A DNA stretch of 64,000 nucleotides, taken from assembly GCA_964577305.1 (NCBI GenBank), contig CAZNYS010000003.1:55129-119128 (forward strand), given 5' to 3'. The DNA is from UBA9300 sp964577305. GTDB taxonomy: Bacteria > Bacteroidota > Bacteroidia > Bacteroidales > VadinHA17. The notes under the pieces were generated by a model. The model did no database searches. It saw only the letters and a list, made by a program, of their open reading frames with translations, and was not told the DNA's origin. Positions 26,431 through 35,264 of the stretch are shown here, piece by piece. A program made the position numbers and the translations under genes. How positions within the stretch are numbered: the first letter of the stretch is position 1; every line of letters begins with the position of its first letter.

Positions 26431-27954
26431 ATGCGAAGAATAATTATACTGTTATCAGGAATTTTACTTTTTAATATGTCAGCCCTGGCGGTAAATGACA
26501 CGATTATTATTAAAACTGATTGTGAATTTATTGAAAGGCAGTTAGACAGCCTTACACATATATGGTTCCTTGAAAGGATGTCCTATGATAAAGATACCCT
26601 GCAGAAAAGACTGGAACCTGTGGTTGAATTTCCTGACTCTGTCTACAGGGAACGCCTGCATAATATTCATTCGGTTGTGAACCTTCCGTATAATAATATT
26701 GTGAGAAATTATATCCATGTCTATATTAGGAAAAAAAGGGACAACTTTGAGATCATGCTGGGAATGAGAGAGTATTTTTTCCCGATGATAGAAGATATTT
26801 TCGATACTTACGGCTTACCCGCCGAGCTTAAATATATGGCTGTTATCGAGTCTGCCCTTAATCCGAATGCTGTTTCAAGAGTTGGAGCAACAGGATTGTG
26901 GCAATTTATGTACAGCACGGGAAGAGCATACGGACTTACTATTAACTCAGTTGTTGATGAAAGAAGAGATCCCGTAAAATCAACTCATGCAGCAGCCAGG
27001 TACCTTAAGGACCTGTATGGTATCTATAATGACTGGGGACTGGTAATTGCTGCTTATAACTGTGGCCCGGGAAATGTAAACAAGGCAATAAGAAGATCAG
27101 GAAACAGGAAAGACTACTGGGAGATATATTACCGCCTTCCACGCGAGACAAGAGGATACCTGCCCGGATATATTGCAGCCACTTATTCAATGAACTATTA
27201 TAAGGAATATAATATCAGGCCTGTACCGGTGAATTTCTCGGTTGCTACAGATACAGTAATGACCACCAGGGATATACATCTTGAACAACTTTCAGCTGTA
27301 ATGAATATTCCACTGGCTGAGCTTAAGGCACTGAACCCCCAGTACAGGGCATTGATAGTACCGGGAAAAAGTAAACCAATGTCAATTACATTGCCTATAA
27401 GATACCTTGGCGATTTTATTTCCTTGCAGGATTCTGTGGCTGCTTACCGCGCCGATCATTATTTTAATCCTGAACTTAAAAATGCCAGCCCGACACGATC
27501 AACATACATACCACCCAGTATCAGTGGTAAAACAAAATTGATATATACTGTTAAAGAAGGAGATAACCTTGGTTATATTGCCAGCTGGTATAATGCAGGC
27601 GTCTCTGATCTGAGATACTGGAATAATATATATCGTAACCTTATTCGAATTAACCAGAAACTTGCAATATATGTGAATCCCTCTGAAAAAGAATACTATT
27701 CGGCAGTTGATAACCTGAGCTTCGCTGAAAAACAGGCTAGAATAGGAAAACCCGTTACTGTTCATAACATGGATGAGGAAGTAGTTACGGATCCTGGTTT
27801 CATATATCATACAGTTCGCTACGGGGATACCGTTTGGGATATAGCAAAAAAATATTCAGGAGTCAGTGCTACTGATATTCTTAACCTGAATGGACTGGGC
27901 CAGTCAGGGAAAATCCATGCGGGACAAAAGCTGAAGATTAAGAAAAGTAGTTAA
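26431..27954 (+). CDS. mltD: Lytic transglycosylase with two LysM domains (MltD-like)
   Basis: This exported enzyme cleaves the MurNAc-GlcNAc bond of peptidoglycan. A signal peptide (MRRIIILLSGILLFNMSALA) precedes the SLT catalytic domain, in which Glu140 (AVIESALNPNAVS) is the expected catalytic acid, followed by GATGLWQFM and AAYNCGPGNV. Two LysM domains, about 370-415 (YTVKEGDNLGYIASWY) and 460-505 (HTVRYGDTVWDIAKKY), bind glycan. The 507 residues match MltD-type proteins. It starts 7 bases after the DUF5683 gene. Confidence 0.93.
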   Translation: MRRIIILLSGILLFNMSALAVNDTIIIKTDCEFIERQLDSLTHIWFLERMSYDKDTLQKRLEPVVEFPDSVYRERLHNIHSVVNLPYNNIVRNYIHVYIRKKRDNFEIMLGMREYFFPMIEDIFDTYGLPAELKYMAVIESALNPNAVSRVGATGLWQFMYSTGRAYGLTINSVVDERRDPVKSTHAAARYLKDLYGIYNDWGLVIAAYNCGPGNVNKAIRRSGNRKDYWEIYYRLPRETRGYLPGYIAATYSMNYYKEYNIRPVPVNFSVATDTVMTTRDIHLEQLSAVMNIPLAELKALNPQYRALIVPGKSKPMSITLPIRYLGDFISLQDSVAAYRADHYFNPELKNASPTRSTYIPPSISGKTKLIYTVKEGDNLGYIASWYNAGVSDLRYWNNIYRNLIRINQKLAIYVNPSEKEYYSAVDNLSFAEKQARIGKPVTVHNMDEEVVTDPGFIYHTVRYGDTVWDIAKKYSGVSATDILNLNGLGQSGKIHAGQKLKIKKSS

Positions 27955-27986
27955 TATAGATTATCTGAGCTCATAACAGCCAGACT

Positions 27987-30983
27987 ATGCGTCCATACAA
28001 GACCTTTCTTGTTTTCCTGGTCTTACTGTTGCTTCTTTACGGGCCGATGTTTTTCATGAGCGGCCCACTTAGGATAGCATCCGGTATTTCTATAAGGTGG
28101 CCCGACATCAGTTCAGAATATTTTATTCGTAAACCCTCCGCTGAAGATACAGTAAAAACAGATATACTGGCTGATAAAGTGGATATTACAGCCGTTGCTG
28201 ATACTACTGCCATTCCTGCAACAATAGAGGAAAACTACCTTTTTGATTTTTCTGAATCACAGATACTCTCTGGAATGTTCCGGGATCTGCTAAGAAGCGA
28301 TACAGGTCAGTTAAGAGTAATGTACTATGGTGATTCCCAGATTGAGGGTGATCGTATCACTTATCATTTAAGAGAGGAGATAAGAAAGATCTTACCCGGA
28401 ACCGGACCAGGAATGCTAAATATCACCCCGCTTATATCATATACGAGAACATCACAGGTCAAATCATCTGATAACTGGCATAAGTATGACTATCTATCCT
28501 ACAGGGATGGCCTGATAAACCATCGCAGGCTCGGACCATTAATGAGTATCAGCAGGTTTCTTGAACCGGGAATAAAGGAAATTACTCCAACAAGCGCCTG
28601 GTTCAGTGTTGAGCCATCACGATATGCCGATTCATTATCTGCTATATATAATGAATTCCGTCTTTTCTATGGCAGGCTGGAAGATACCCTGGTTATTACA
28701 GTCTATACAGGTAAGGATGTAATAATGAAAGATACCCTGAAGCCGGCTGATACTGAACAGGAATATTATGTTAACCTGGGTTCCGCGAATTACCTGAAAG
28801 TCGAATTTGAAGGCAGGAGCAGTCCTGACTTCTATGGCTTCAGTATCGAAAGCAGCAAAGGTGCAATAGTGGATAATATTCCAAACAGGGGAAGTGCCGG
28901 GCTGGAATATACAATGGTCTCCCGTGATAACCTGGGCAGTTTATATGATATGATAAAACCTGATGTGCTGGTATTGCATTATGGGCTTAACGTAGTATTG
29001 AATATCAGTACCAGCTATAAATATTATGAGGAGGGAATATACAGTCAGTTAAGAAGATTGAAAAACTTATGCCCGGGGACAGTCATTATCCTTATGGGTC
29101 TGACTGATATGGTACATAAGGTTGATGAGGGAATGCAATCATATGATAATATTCCGCTTATCAGGGATGCACAGAAAAGGGCAGCGCAAAGAGCAGGCGT
29201 CCTGTTCTGGGATTCATGGGAGGCTATGGGAGGCAAAAACTCGATAATAGAGTGGAGCAGGCATGAACCGCCCATGGCAGCCAGTGATTATACCCACCTG
29301 ACCTATGCCGGGGGTGCTGCACTGGCTGACTTATTCCTTCAGGATATCAATAGACAACAAACTTCTGAAGAACAGGAAGAGTTTTTAACCGAAAAGAATA
29401 CCCTGGTTGCAGCTACTGATTCTGTGGGTATGCAATTGGGACGGGAAAGAGATCTTAAATTAGACACTGGGAAACTGCTTCTTGAATTAAAATCATATGA
29501 CCAGAACAAACCACTGCTGTTTACAGGTGAATCATTCTGGATATTCCTGTTTATTGCACTGCTGCTTTATAGCCTGATATTCAAAAAGCCTCTGCTGAGG
29601 AATACTTATCTTTTTCTCTTCAGCCTGTTCTTCTATTACAAGTCGGGGGGCGTGTTCTTCTTCCTCCTTATAATATCAACACTGACAGACTATATTGCTG
29701 GGCTAATAATATATGCAGCCAAAAGAAAACCGGTAAGGAGACTTTTCGTTTTCCTCAGTTTACTGGTCAATCTTGGTATGTTGTCTTATTTTAAATATAC
29801 CGGATTCTTTACAGGTGTATTTAATGATATTTTCAATACCAATTTGCCTGTCACTGACTGGATCGCTTCAATCTCCAACTTTTACCTCGGTACTGGTTTC
29901 AACATTGATATTATTATACTTCCTGTTGGTATTTCATTTTTTACTTTTCAGACCATAAGCTATACAATGGATGTATATAGGGGTAAGACAAAGCCCGTAA
30001 AAAATATCCTCGACTTTGGCTTCTATGTTTCCTTTTTTCCACAGTTGGTAGCAGGCCCTATAGTAAGGGCATCCGAATTTGTTCCACAGCTCTATGCTCC
30101 ATTCAGGTTGTCAAAAAGAGAATGGGGTCATGCCTTGTTCCTGATAGTAGGAGGTTTAATAAAAAAAATCATTATATCAGACTTTATATCTGTGAATTTT
30201 GTTGACAGGGTATTTGTTACGCCCCTGTTGTACTCTGGCCTTGAAAACCTGTTGGCCGTTTATGGCTATGGACTACAGATATATTGTGATTTCTCAGGTT
30301 ATACCGATATAGCTATTGGCATAGCACTGATGCTTGGTTACAGGTTACCTGTGAACTTTAATTCACCATATAAGGCATATAATATAACCGATTTCTGGCG
30401 CCGATGGCATATATCACTGTCGCGCTGGCTCAAGGATTATTTATATATTTCGATGGGAGGTAACAGGAAAGGGCGTTTCAGGACATATGTGAATCTTATG
30501 ATTACCATGCTGCTGGGAGGTCTCTGGCATGGAGCTGCATGGAGATTTGTGATATGGGGTGGACTGCATGGCCTTGGCCTGGTGGTAAACAAATTATGGA
30601 CGAAGATCTTTCCCCGCAGGAGAAATCCGGGCAGGATTAAAAGATTTATCTCTGTTTTTATAACTTTCAATTTTGTCAGTTTCTGTTGGATCTTCTTCAG
30701 GGCCGTTAATATGGAACATGTTCTTTTAATGCTAAAGCAGATATTTACATCTTTCAGCCCCGGTAACCTGTTTGCTGTATTTACTGCATACGGCCAGGTA
30801 CTAATAATAATTGTATGTGGTTATATTCTTCATTTCCTTCCGGTAACAGTAAAGGAATCATACCGCGGGCTATTCATCAGGCTGCCGCTGATAGTAAAGA
30901 TAATACTGGTTTACCTGGTAGCACTTGTTCTGTACAATGTGCAAGCAACAGATATACAACCGTTTATCTACTTCAGGTTCTGA
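27987..30983 (+). CDS. Fusion of SGNH-type hydrolase and MBOAT O-acyltransferase
   Basis: This 998-residue protein has an N-terminal membrane anchor (FLVFLVLLLLLYGPMFFM), then a large non-membrane domain (about 40-500) with SGNH blocks: YYGDSQIEGD with Ser117 as nucleophile, HYGLNVV as a block III-like segment, and DYTHLTYAGG with Asp434 and His437. After a single hydrophobic passage near 510 follows a polytopic domain (about 510-998) of the MBOAT family (AlgI-like), with FFPQLVAGPIVR, FWRRWHISLSRWLKDYLYI, and GLWHGAAWRFVIWGGLHGL containing His848 and His861. MBOAT proteins move acyl groups across the membrane and SGNH partners pass them to polysaccharide; here both lie in one chain. It follows mltD by 32 bases, so a role in modifying cell-wall or surface glycan is inferred. 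Confidence 0.85.
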   Translation: MRPYKTFLVFLVLLLLLYGPMFFMSGPLRIASGISIRWPDISSEYFIRKPSAEDTVKTDILADKVDITAVADTTAIPATIEENYLFDFSESQILSGMFRDLLRSDTGQLRVMYYGDSQIEGDRITYHLREEIRKILPGTGPGMLNITPLISYTRTSQVKSSDNWHKYDYLSYRDGLINHRRLGPLMSISRFLEPGIKEITPTSAWFSVEPSRYADSLSAIYNEFRLFYGRLEDTLVITVYTGKDVIMKDTLKPADTEQEYYVNLGSANYLKVEFEGRSSPDFYGFSIESSKGAIVDNIPNRGSAGLEYTMVSRDNLGSLYDMIKPDVLVLHYGLNVVLNISTSYKYYEEGIYSQLRRLKNLCPGTVIILMGLTDMVHKVDEGMQSYDNIPLIRDAQKRAAQRAGVLFWDSWEAMGGKNSIIEWSRHEPPMAASDYTHLTYAGGAALADLFLQDINRQQTSEEQEEFLTEKNTLVAATDSVGMQLGRERDLKLDTGKLLLELKSYDQNKPLLFTGESFWIFLFIALLLYSLIFKKPLLRNTYLFLFSLFFYYKSGGVFFFLLIISTLTDYIAGLIIYAAKRKPVRRLFVFLSLLVNLGMLSYFKYTGFFTGVFNDIFNTNLPVTDWIASISNFYLGTGFNIDIIILPVGISFFTFQTISYTMDVYRGKTKPVKNILDFGFYVSFFPQLVAGPIVRASEFVPQLYAPFRLSKREWGHALFLIVGGLIKKIIISDFISVNFVDRVFVTPLLYSGLENLLAVYGYGLQIYCDFSGYTDIAIGIALMLGYRLPVNFNSPYKAYNITDFWRRWHISLSRWLKDYLYISMGGNRKGRFRTYVNLMITMLLGGLWHGAAWRFVIWGGLHGLGLVVNKLWTKIFPRRRNPGRIKRFISVFITFNFVSFCWIFFRAVNMEHVLLMLKQIFTSFSPGNLFAVFTAYGQVLIIIVCGYILHFLPVTVKESYRGLFIRLPLIVKIILVYLVALVLYNVQATDIQPFIYFRF

Positions 30984-30997
30984 ATTCATAGAACCGA

Positions 30998-31043
30998 GCC
31001 CCGAGAATTCGGGGCGAGCTCGACGAACCCCGACTCCTCGGGG
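30998..31043. repeat. Two tandem hairpins with the same CCCCGA stem
   Basis: GCCCCGA-GAAT-TCGGGGC (30998-31015) and CCCCGA-CTCC-TCGGGG (31028-31043) are two hairpins with matching stems, 12 bases apart, between the convergent SGNH-MBOAT and hydF genes. Neither is followed by a T-run, so a terminator role is possible but not of standard form. Confidence 0.6.
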
Positions 31044-31126
31044 TGAGTCAATACTGGATTGATGGATTTAATGGATGGTCATCGAGATTAACATTTATTT
31101 ATTAATTCATAAATCATAATTCATAA

Positions 31127-32356
31127 TTAGAGGTATTCTTCATCGCTTAAATCAGAACCAACAAAGGGAGCTATTGCTCTCCTGTAAATTCCCTGTACCC
31201 AGGCAATGGCCATTCCGTAGTTGGTAACTGGTATTCCGGCTTCTAATGCCGGTCTGATCCTGTTATGTAATTGCTTTCGCGTGATCATGCAACCGCCGCA
31301 TTGTATAAGTAGTGCATACTCTTTCACCGGCCGTGGAGTGGTATCAAGTCCCGCTACAACATCAAAATCTATCTTTTTACCTGTGAAGCTGCTTATCCAT
31401 CTAGGTATTTTCACTCTGCCTATATCATCACATGAAACATGGTGTGTACATGATTCAAGCATCAGTACGCGGTCACCGTCCTTAAGATCTGATATTTTTG
31501 GGGTGCCTTTAAGGTAATTATCGAAGTCCCCCTTGAGTCGGGCAAGAGCTATACTGAAACTGGTAAGTGGTATATCGCTTGGTACCGAGGCATCTGCTTT
31601 GACGAATATTTGTGAATCGGTAATAGCAAGGGCCGGCTTTATGGCAGATCTTTGCAGGAAGGTATCAATTTCCCTCTCTTTTAGTACTATGGCTATAGCA
31701 TCATTATCAAGCACGTCCCTTATGGCTAGCACCTGTGGCAAAATAAGCCTGCCCTCCGGGGCTTCCACGTCAATTGGTGTTATCAGGAGCACTATATCGC
31801 CATTCTTTATTATATCTCCCAGCAAGGTTGGTGTTTTCAGGGCATGTTCAGGTATTGTAGCTTTAATAAGCCTTATGAGATCCTCATAATTTTCTTTTGT
31901 TAATGCTGAAAAACTGACTACCTCTCTGCCAGTTATTTTACTTATCTTTTCAACATAATTGTCAGAGGGTTTTACCAGATCTGATTTGGCTTGAACAATA
32001 ATATAAGGTGTATCGGTATCTTTGAAACGGCTTATAAGCATGTCCTCGTACTCACCCCAGATATTATTGTTCAATACAAGTATGCCCAGGTCAATAATAT
32101 TCAGGGTTTTCAAGGATTTTTCCACGCGTTTATTGCCAAGCTCGCCCGTATCGTCTATCCCGGCTGTATCAATGAGTATTACGGGGCCGAAACCTGTAAT
32201 TTCAAATGATTTCTTCACCGGATCAGTTGTGGTACCTGGCTGTTCTGATACTATTGCTATCTCCTGTCCTGCAAGGGCATTGATCAGGCTGCTTTTACCA
32301 TTATTCCTTCTGCCGAAGATACCAATATGTGGAGTGCTTTCGTGACCTTTCTTCAT
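31127..32356 (-). CDS. hydF: [FeFe]-hydrogenase H-cluster maturation GTPase HydF
   Basis: HydF is the scaffold on which the diiron subcluster of [FeFe]-hydrogenase is built before transfer to the apoenzyme. The 409 residues show a small GTPase domain (G1 GRRNNGKSS at 15-23, DTAG in the G3 region) and the C-terminal [4Fe-4S] site CxH-x47-CxxC: Cys303, His305, Cys353 and Cys356. The ATG at 32356 is chosen; a GTG nine bases further upstream is possible. It is 15 bases downstream of the aspartate ammonia-lyase gene, on the same strand. HydE, HydG and the hydrogenase itself are not in the window. Confidence 0.95.
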   Translation of the reverse strand: MKKGHESTPHIGIFGRRNNGKSSLINALAGQEIAIVSEQPGTTTDPVKKSFEITGFGPVILIDTAGIDDTGELGNKRVEKSLKTLNIIDLGILVLNNNIWGEYEDMLISRFKDTDTPYIIVQAKSDLVKPSDNYVEKISKITGREVVSFSALTKENYEDLIRLIKATIPEHALKTPTLLGDIIKNGDIVLLITPIDVEAPEGRLILPQVLAIRDVLDNDAIAIVLKEREIDTFLQRSAIKPALAITDSQIFVKADASVPSDIPLTSFSIALARLKGDFDNYLKGTPKISDLKDGDRVLMLESCTHHVSCDDIGRVKIPRWISSFTGKKIDFDVVAGLDTTPRPVKEYALLIQCGGCMITRKQLHNRIRPALEAGIPVTNYGMAIAWVQGIYRRAIAPFVGSDLSDEEYL

Positions 32357-32371
32357 AAAAAACACAAATAA

Positions 32372-33823
32372 TTAATCATCATGACTCTTGATATCATCCA
32401 CCGAGAATCCCATTTTAAGCAAATTACCCGGTTTTAATATATCTTCCAGCCTTTCTCTGTCAATATATCCTGTGTGCTCACATGCCTTAAAAATATCAGT
32501 TTTCTTTTCTTTCATATATAATGCGATCTCAGAGGCCTTATTATAGCCTATATAAGGAATTAAGGCTGTGCTTATTACCGGGCTACTTATAATTGTATCA
32601 TAGGCAGCCTTTTTATTAACCTCAAGATCTTTGACCAGGTTCGTTGACAGGCTTTTATTAGCATTTATAAGCATCTTAAGGCTTTCAAGTATACTGTGAC
32701 CTATAAGGGGCAGGTAAGCATTCAGGTCAATACATCCTTGTCCGCACAGGTTACTTATAAGCATATCATTGGAATATATTTTATGTACTGTGCTGATGAT
32801 AAATTCAGGAATAACGGGATTGACCTTACCGGGCATTACAGAACTGCCCATCTGGCGCTCCGGTATACTTATCAGGCCCGTTTTGCTTATGTCAGCAGCC
32901 AAAAGCCTTATGTCTGATGCTATTTTCTCGAGGTTAACTGCATGAGCTTTAAGTGTGGCATGTATTTCAACCCATTTATCAAGGTTTGATGTAGCATCAT
33001 TCAGGTTTTCGCTTCGTGTGAGAGGCAGTGATGTAAGATGTCTCAGTTCAGGTACTACTTCGATTATGAAGAAGCGTGGAATAGCCAGGCCTGTACCGGT
33101 GGCCCCTCCGCCAAGGTTTACTACCTTGATCCTTTCCTTGCATTTTGACACCCTCCACCAGTCGCGTGATAATGCATCATTATAGGCACTGAATAGTTTC
33201 CCGAAAGATGACGGTACAGCTTCCTGCATCTGCGTGTAACCGGGTCTGAGGTAGTCACGGTAAGTTGTTTCAAGACCTTCAAAATACTTCCTGAGTAAAT
33301 TTATTGATTCTTCCAGGTCAGTAAGTAAAGTCATGGAAGCAACAGTGAGAGCGGTGGGAATGACATCGTTGGTTGATTGGTAGATGTTTGCGTGCTCTAT
33401 GGGATCAATAACCGAATAATCACCTGCACTGCCACTGCTGTTTATCAGGGCAGCATTGGTAATTATCTCATTAATATTCATATTGATACTTGTACCGGCT
33501 CCGCCCTGCATCGCAGGTATTATAAAATGGCTGAAATACAATCCTTCAGATACTTCAATGGCAGCATTTTCAAGGGCATCAATTGTTTCAGGTGGTATCA
33601 TCTTCAGGGGCATATCCCCGGCATATTTTTTCCGGGTGGCCTCAGAAAACTTTCTGTATACACGGTAGCAGGCCTGTTTTACCAGCCCTGTTGCCCTGTA
33701 CCATTCTTTGTGAAACGGAATGTCACCTGGAAAGTTTTCCTTAGCCCTGATTGAGTTGATACCGTAAAGAGCTTCTTCGGGGATCCTTACCTCACCAAGC
33801 TTGTCAGATTCAATACGATCCAT
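32372..33823 (-). CDS. aspA: Aspartate ammonia-lyase
   Basis: The 483-residue protein belongs to the aspartase/fumarase superfamily. GSSVMPGKVNPVIPE (from 326) carries the catalytic serine loop with the GSSxMPxKxN signature, and QGGAGTSINMN and YQSTNDVIPTAL are the other conserved regions; VNPVIPE favours aspartase over fumarase or argininosuccinate lyase. It would release ammonia and fumarate from aspartate. It is cotranscribed with hydF. I recall aspA genes next to hydrogenase maturation genes in other anaerobes, and ammonia release could feed the azadithiolate bridge of the H-cluster; this is inference. Confidence 0.85.
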   Translation of the reverse strand: MDRIESDKLGEVRIPEEALYGINSIRAKENFPGDIPFHKEWYRATGLVKQACYRVYRKFSEATRKKYAGDMPLKMIPPETIDALENAAIEVSEGLYFSHFIIPAMQGGAGTSINMNINEIITNAALINSSGSAGDYSVIDPIEHANIYQSTNDVIPTALTVASMTLLTDLEESINLLRKYFEGLETTYRDYLRPGYTQMQEAVPSSFGKLFSAYNDALSRDWWRVSKCKERIKVVNLGGGATGTGLAIPRFFIIEVVPELRHLTSLPLTRSENLNDATSNLDKWVEIHATLKAHAVNLEKIASDIRLLAADISKTGLISIPERQMGSSVMPGKVNPVIPEFIISTVHKIYSNDMLISNLCGQGCIDLNAYLPLIGHSILESLKMLINANKSLSTNLVKDLEVNKKAAYDTIISSPVISTALIPYIGYNKASEIALYMKEKKTDIFKACEHTGYIDRERLEDILKPGNLLKMGFSVDDIKSHDD

Positions 33824-33845
33824 AGGCTTAATTATTGATCCGCCA

Positions 33846-33853
33846 CAAATTTA
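33846..33853 (-). promoter_or_regulatory. Probable promoter -7 element of aspA-hydF
   Basis: On the minus strand it reads TAAATTTG, matching TAnnTTTG, 22 bases upstream of the aspA start. The -33 element is not clear. Confidence 0.45.
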
Positions 33854-33888
33854 GTCAAAATAATAATTAGGTGTAATTGGCTCCCTCC

Positions 33889-33902
33889 CTTCGATAAACT
33901 CA
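33889..33902. repeat. Diverged intergenic repeat motif CTTCGATAAACTCA
   Basis: The 131-base gap between aspA and the response regulator holds this 14-mer, similar to CTTCGCTTTGCTCA-type motifs at 25735-25748 and 35218-35231. The rest of the gap shows no gene. Confidence 0.35.
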
Positions 33903-33954
33903 GGGCAAGTTGGTCGCGTAATTTGTCACGCTGGTCGCCTCTGTCGGGCAGGTA

Positions 33955-35127
33955 CTATTTATTTCCAGAAATTGGATGTGCGAATGAGACCACATCTTTA
34001 CCTGTAATTTCTTCAGGGCACAGGATAATAAGTCGTTCCAGAACGTTTCGGAATTCCCTTATATTGCCAGTCCATTCGATTTTCTTAAGTTCCCTGATTG
34101 CACTTTCCTCGATTGTCCTCAGGCTAACGCCATATTCATTGCATATAAGGTGGTTAAAATGCTCCGCAAGTAAAGGGATATCATCCAGCCTGTCATTCAG
34201 TTTTGGTACATCTATCAGGATAACACTCAGTCGGTGGTAGAGATCTTCCCTGAAACTGTTCTTTTCAATTTCTTCACTTATATTTTTATTGGTAGCAGCA
34301 ATAATCCTCACATCAACTTTTATATCCTTGTCTGATCCTACACGCGATATCTTGTTTTCCTGCAGTGCTCTCAGTACCTTTGCCTGTGCCGGGAGGCTCA
34401 TATCTCCTATCTCATCCAGGAAGATTGTTCCCTCATTTGCCTGTTCAAATTTACCTATCCTCTGTTTATGGGCAGATGTAAAAGATCCTTTTTCATGCCC
34501 GAAAAGTTCACTCTCAATTAATTCAGAAGGTATTGCTGCACAGTTAACTTCCACGAAGGGCCCTTTTGACCTGCTGCTTTTTTCATGTATCTGGTGTGCA
34601 ACCAGTTCTTTCCCTGTTCCGCTGGCACCGGTTATTAAAACCCTTGCTTCAGTTGGGGCAATCCTGTCGATCATCTCTTTTACCTTTACTATTGCTTCCG
34701 ACTCACCAACTATTTCGAACTTTTTGCTAACCTGTTTCTTAAGAGTTTTGGTCTGTATTATCAGGCTTGATTTATCCATTGCATTCCTCATGGTAATCAA
34801 AAGCCTGTTCAGGTCAAGTGGCTTTTCCAGGAAATCATAGGCTCCCTTTTTTATTGCTTCAACAGCGGTATCAATATTACCATGACCTGATATCATAATC
34901 ACCGGGATATCATCAGTTATTTCATGAATTTTCCCGAGAACTTCAATGCCATCCATCTTGTCCATCTTGATATCACAGAGAATAACATCGTAACTGTTCT
35001 CCCCGAATAACTCAAGTCCGCTGTCGCCATCTTCTGCCAGGTCAACTTCATGCTTCTCATACTCAAGTACCTCTTTCAGGGTATTCCTAATAGCTTTTTC
35101 GTCATCGATTACCAGTACTTTTGCCAT
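33955..35127 (-). CDS. NtrC-family sigma-54 response regulator lacking a C-terminal DNA-binding domain
   Basis: The 390 residues comprise a receiver domain with the phosphoacceptor Asp52 (in ILCDIKMD) and an AAA+ domain with Walker A GASGTGKE (167-174) and Walker B IFLDEIGD. The loop that contacts sigma-54, normally GAFTGA, reads GSFTSA (214-219). The protein ends only about 15 residues after the AAA+ lid (TGNIREFRNVLERLI), so the Fis-type helix-turn-helix seen in NtrC is absent. It would therefore act from solution or through a partner, if active. No cognate histidine kinase gene is adjacent. As I recall, serine-substituted GAFTGA loops are seen in Bacteroidota regulators. Confidence 0.9.
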   Translation of the reverse strand: MAKVLVIDDEKAIRNTLKEVLEYEKHEVDLAEDGDSGLELFGENSYDVILCDIKMDKMDGIEVLGKIHEITDDIPVIMISGHGNIDTAVEAIKKGAYDFLEKPLDLNRLLITMRNAMDKSSLIIQTKTLKKQVSKKFEIVGESEAIVKVKEMIDRIAPTEARVLITGASGTGKELVAHQIHEKSSRSKGPFVEVNCAAIPSELIESELFGHEKGSFTSAHKQRIGKFEQANEGTIFLDEIGDMSLPAQAKVLRALQENKISRVGSDKDIKVDVRIIAATNKNISEEIEKNSFREDLYHRLSVILIDVPKLNDRLDDIPLLAEHFNHLICNEYGVSLRTIEESAIRELKKIEWTGNIREFRNVLERLIILCPEEITGKDVVSFAHPISGNK

Positions 35128-35250
35128 TTATGGTTTAGAGGTTTAGAAGTTTATATGTTTAGCCAGCTTTATATTCGATCCCTAATATCTCACACTTTAT
35201 CTCTCGCCTCTCAGATCCTTCGCTTTGCTCAGTAAATCAAATTCATCTTT
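35128..35250. repeat. Low-complexity intergenic sequence with recurring motifs
   Basis: Upstream of the response regulator the gap contains GTTTAGAGGTTTAGAAGTTTA (from 35134), then TCTCTCGCCTCTCA (35200-35213, exact copy at 41746-41759) and TTCGCTTTGCTCA (35219-35231, exact copy at 25736-25748). No gene is apparent. Confidence 0.5.
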
Positions 35251-35264
35251 CCTCAGCCTCAGCC

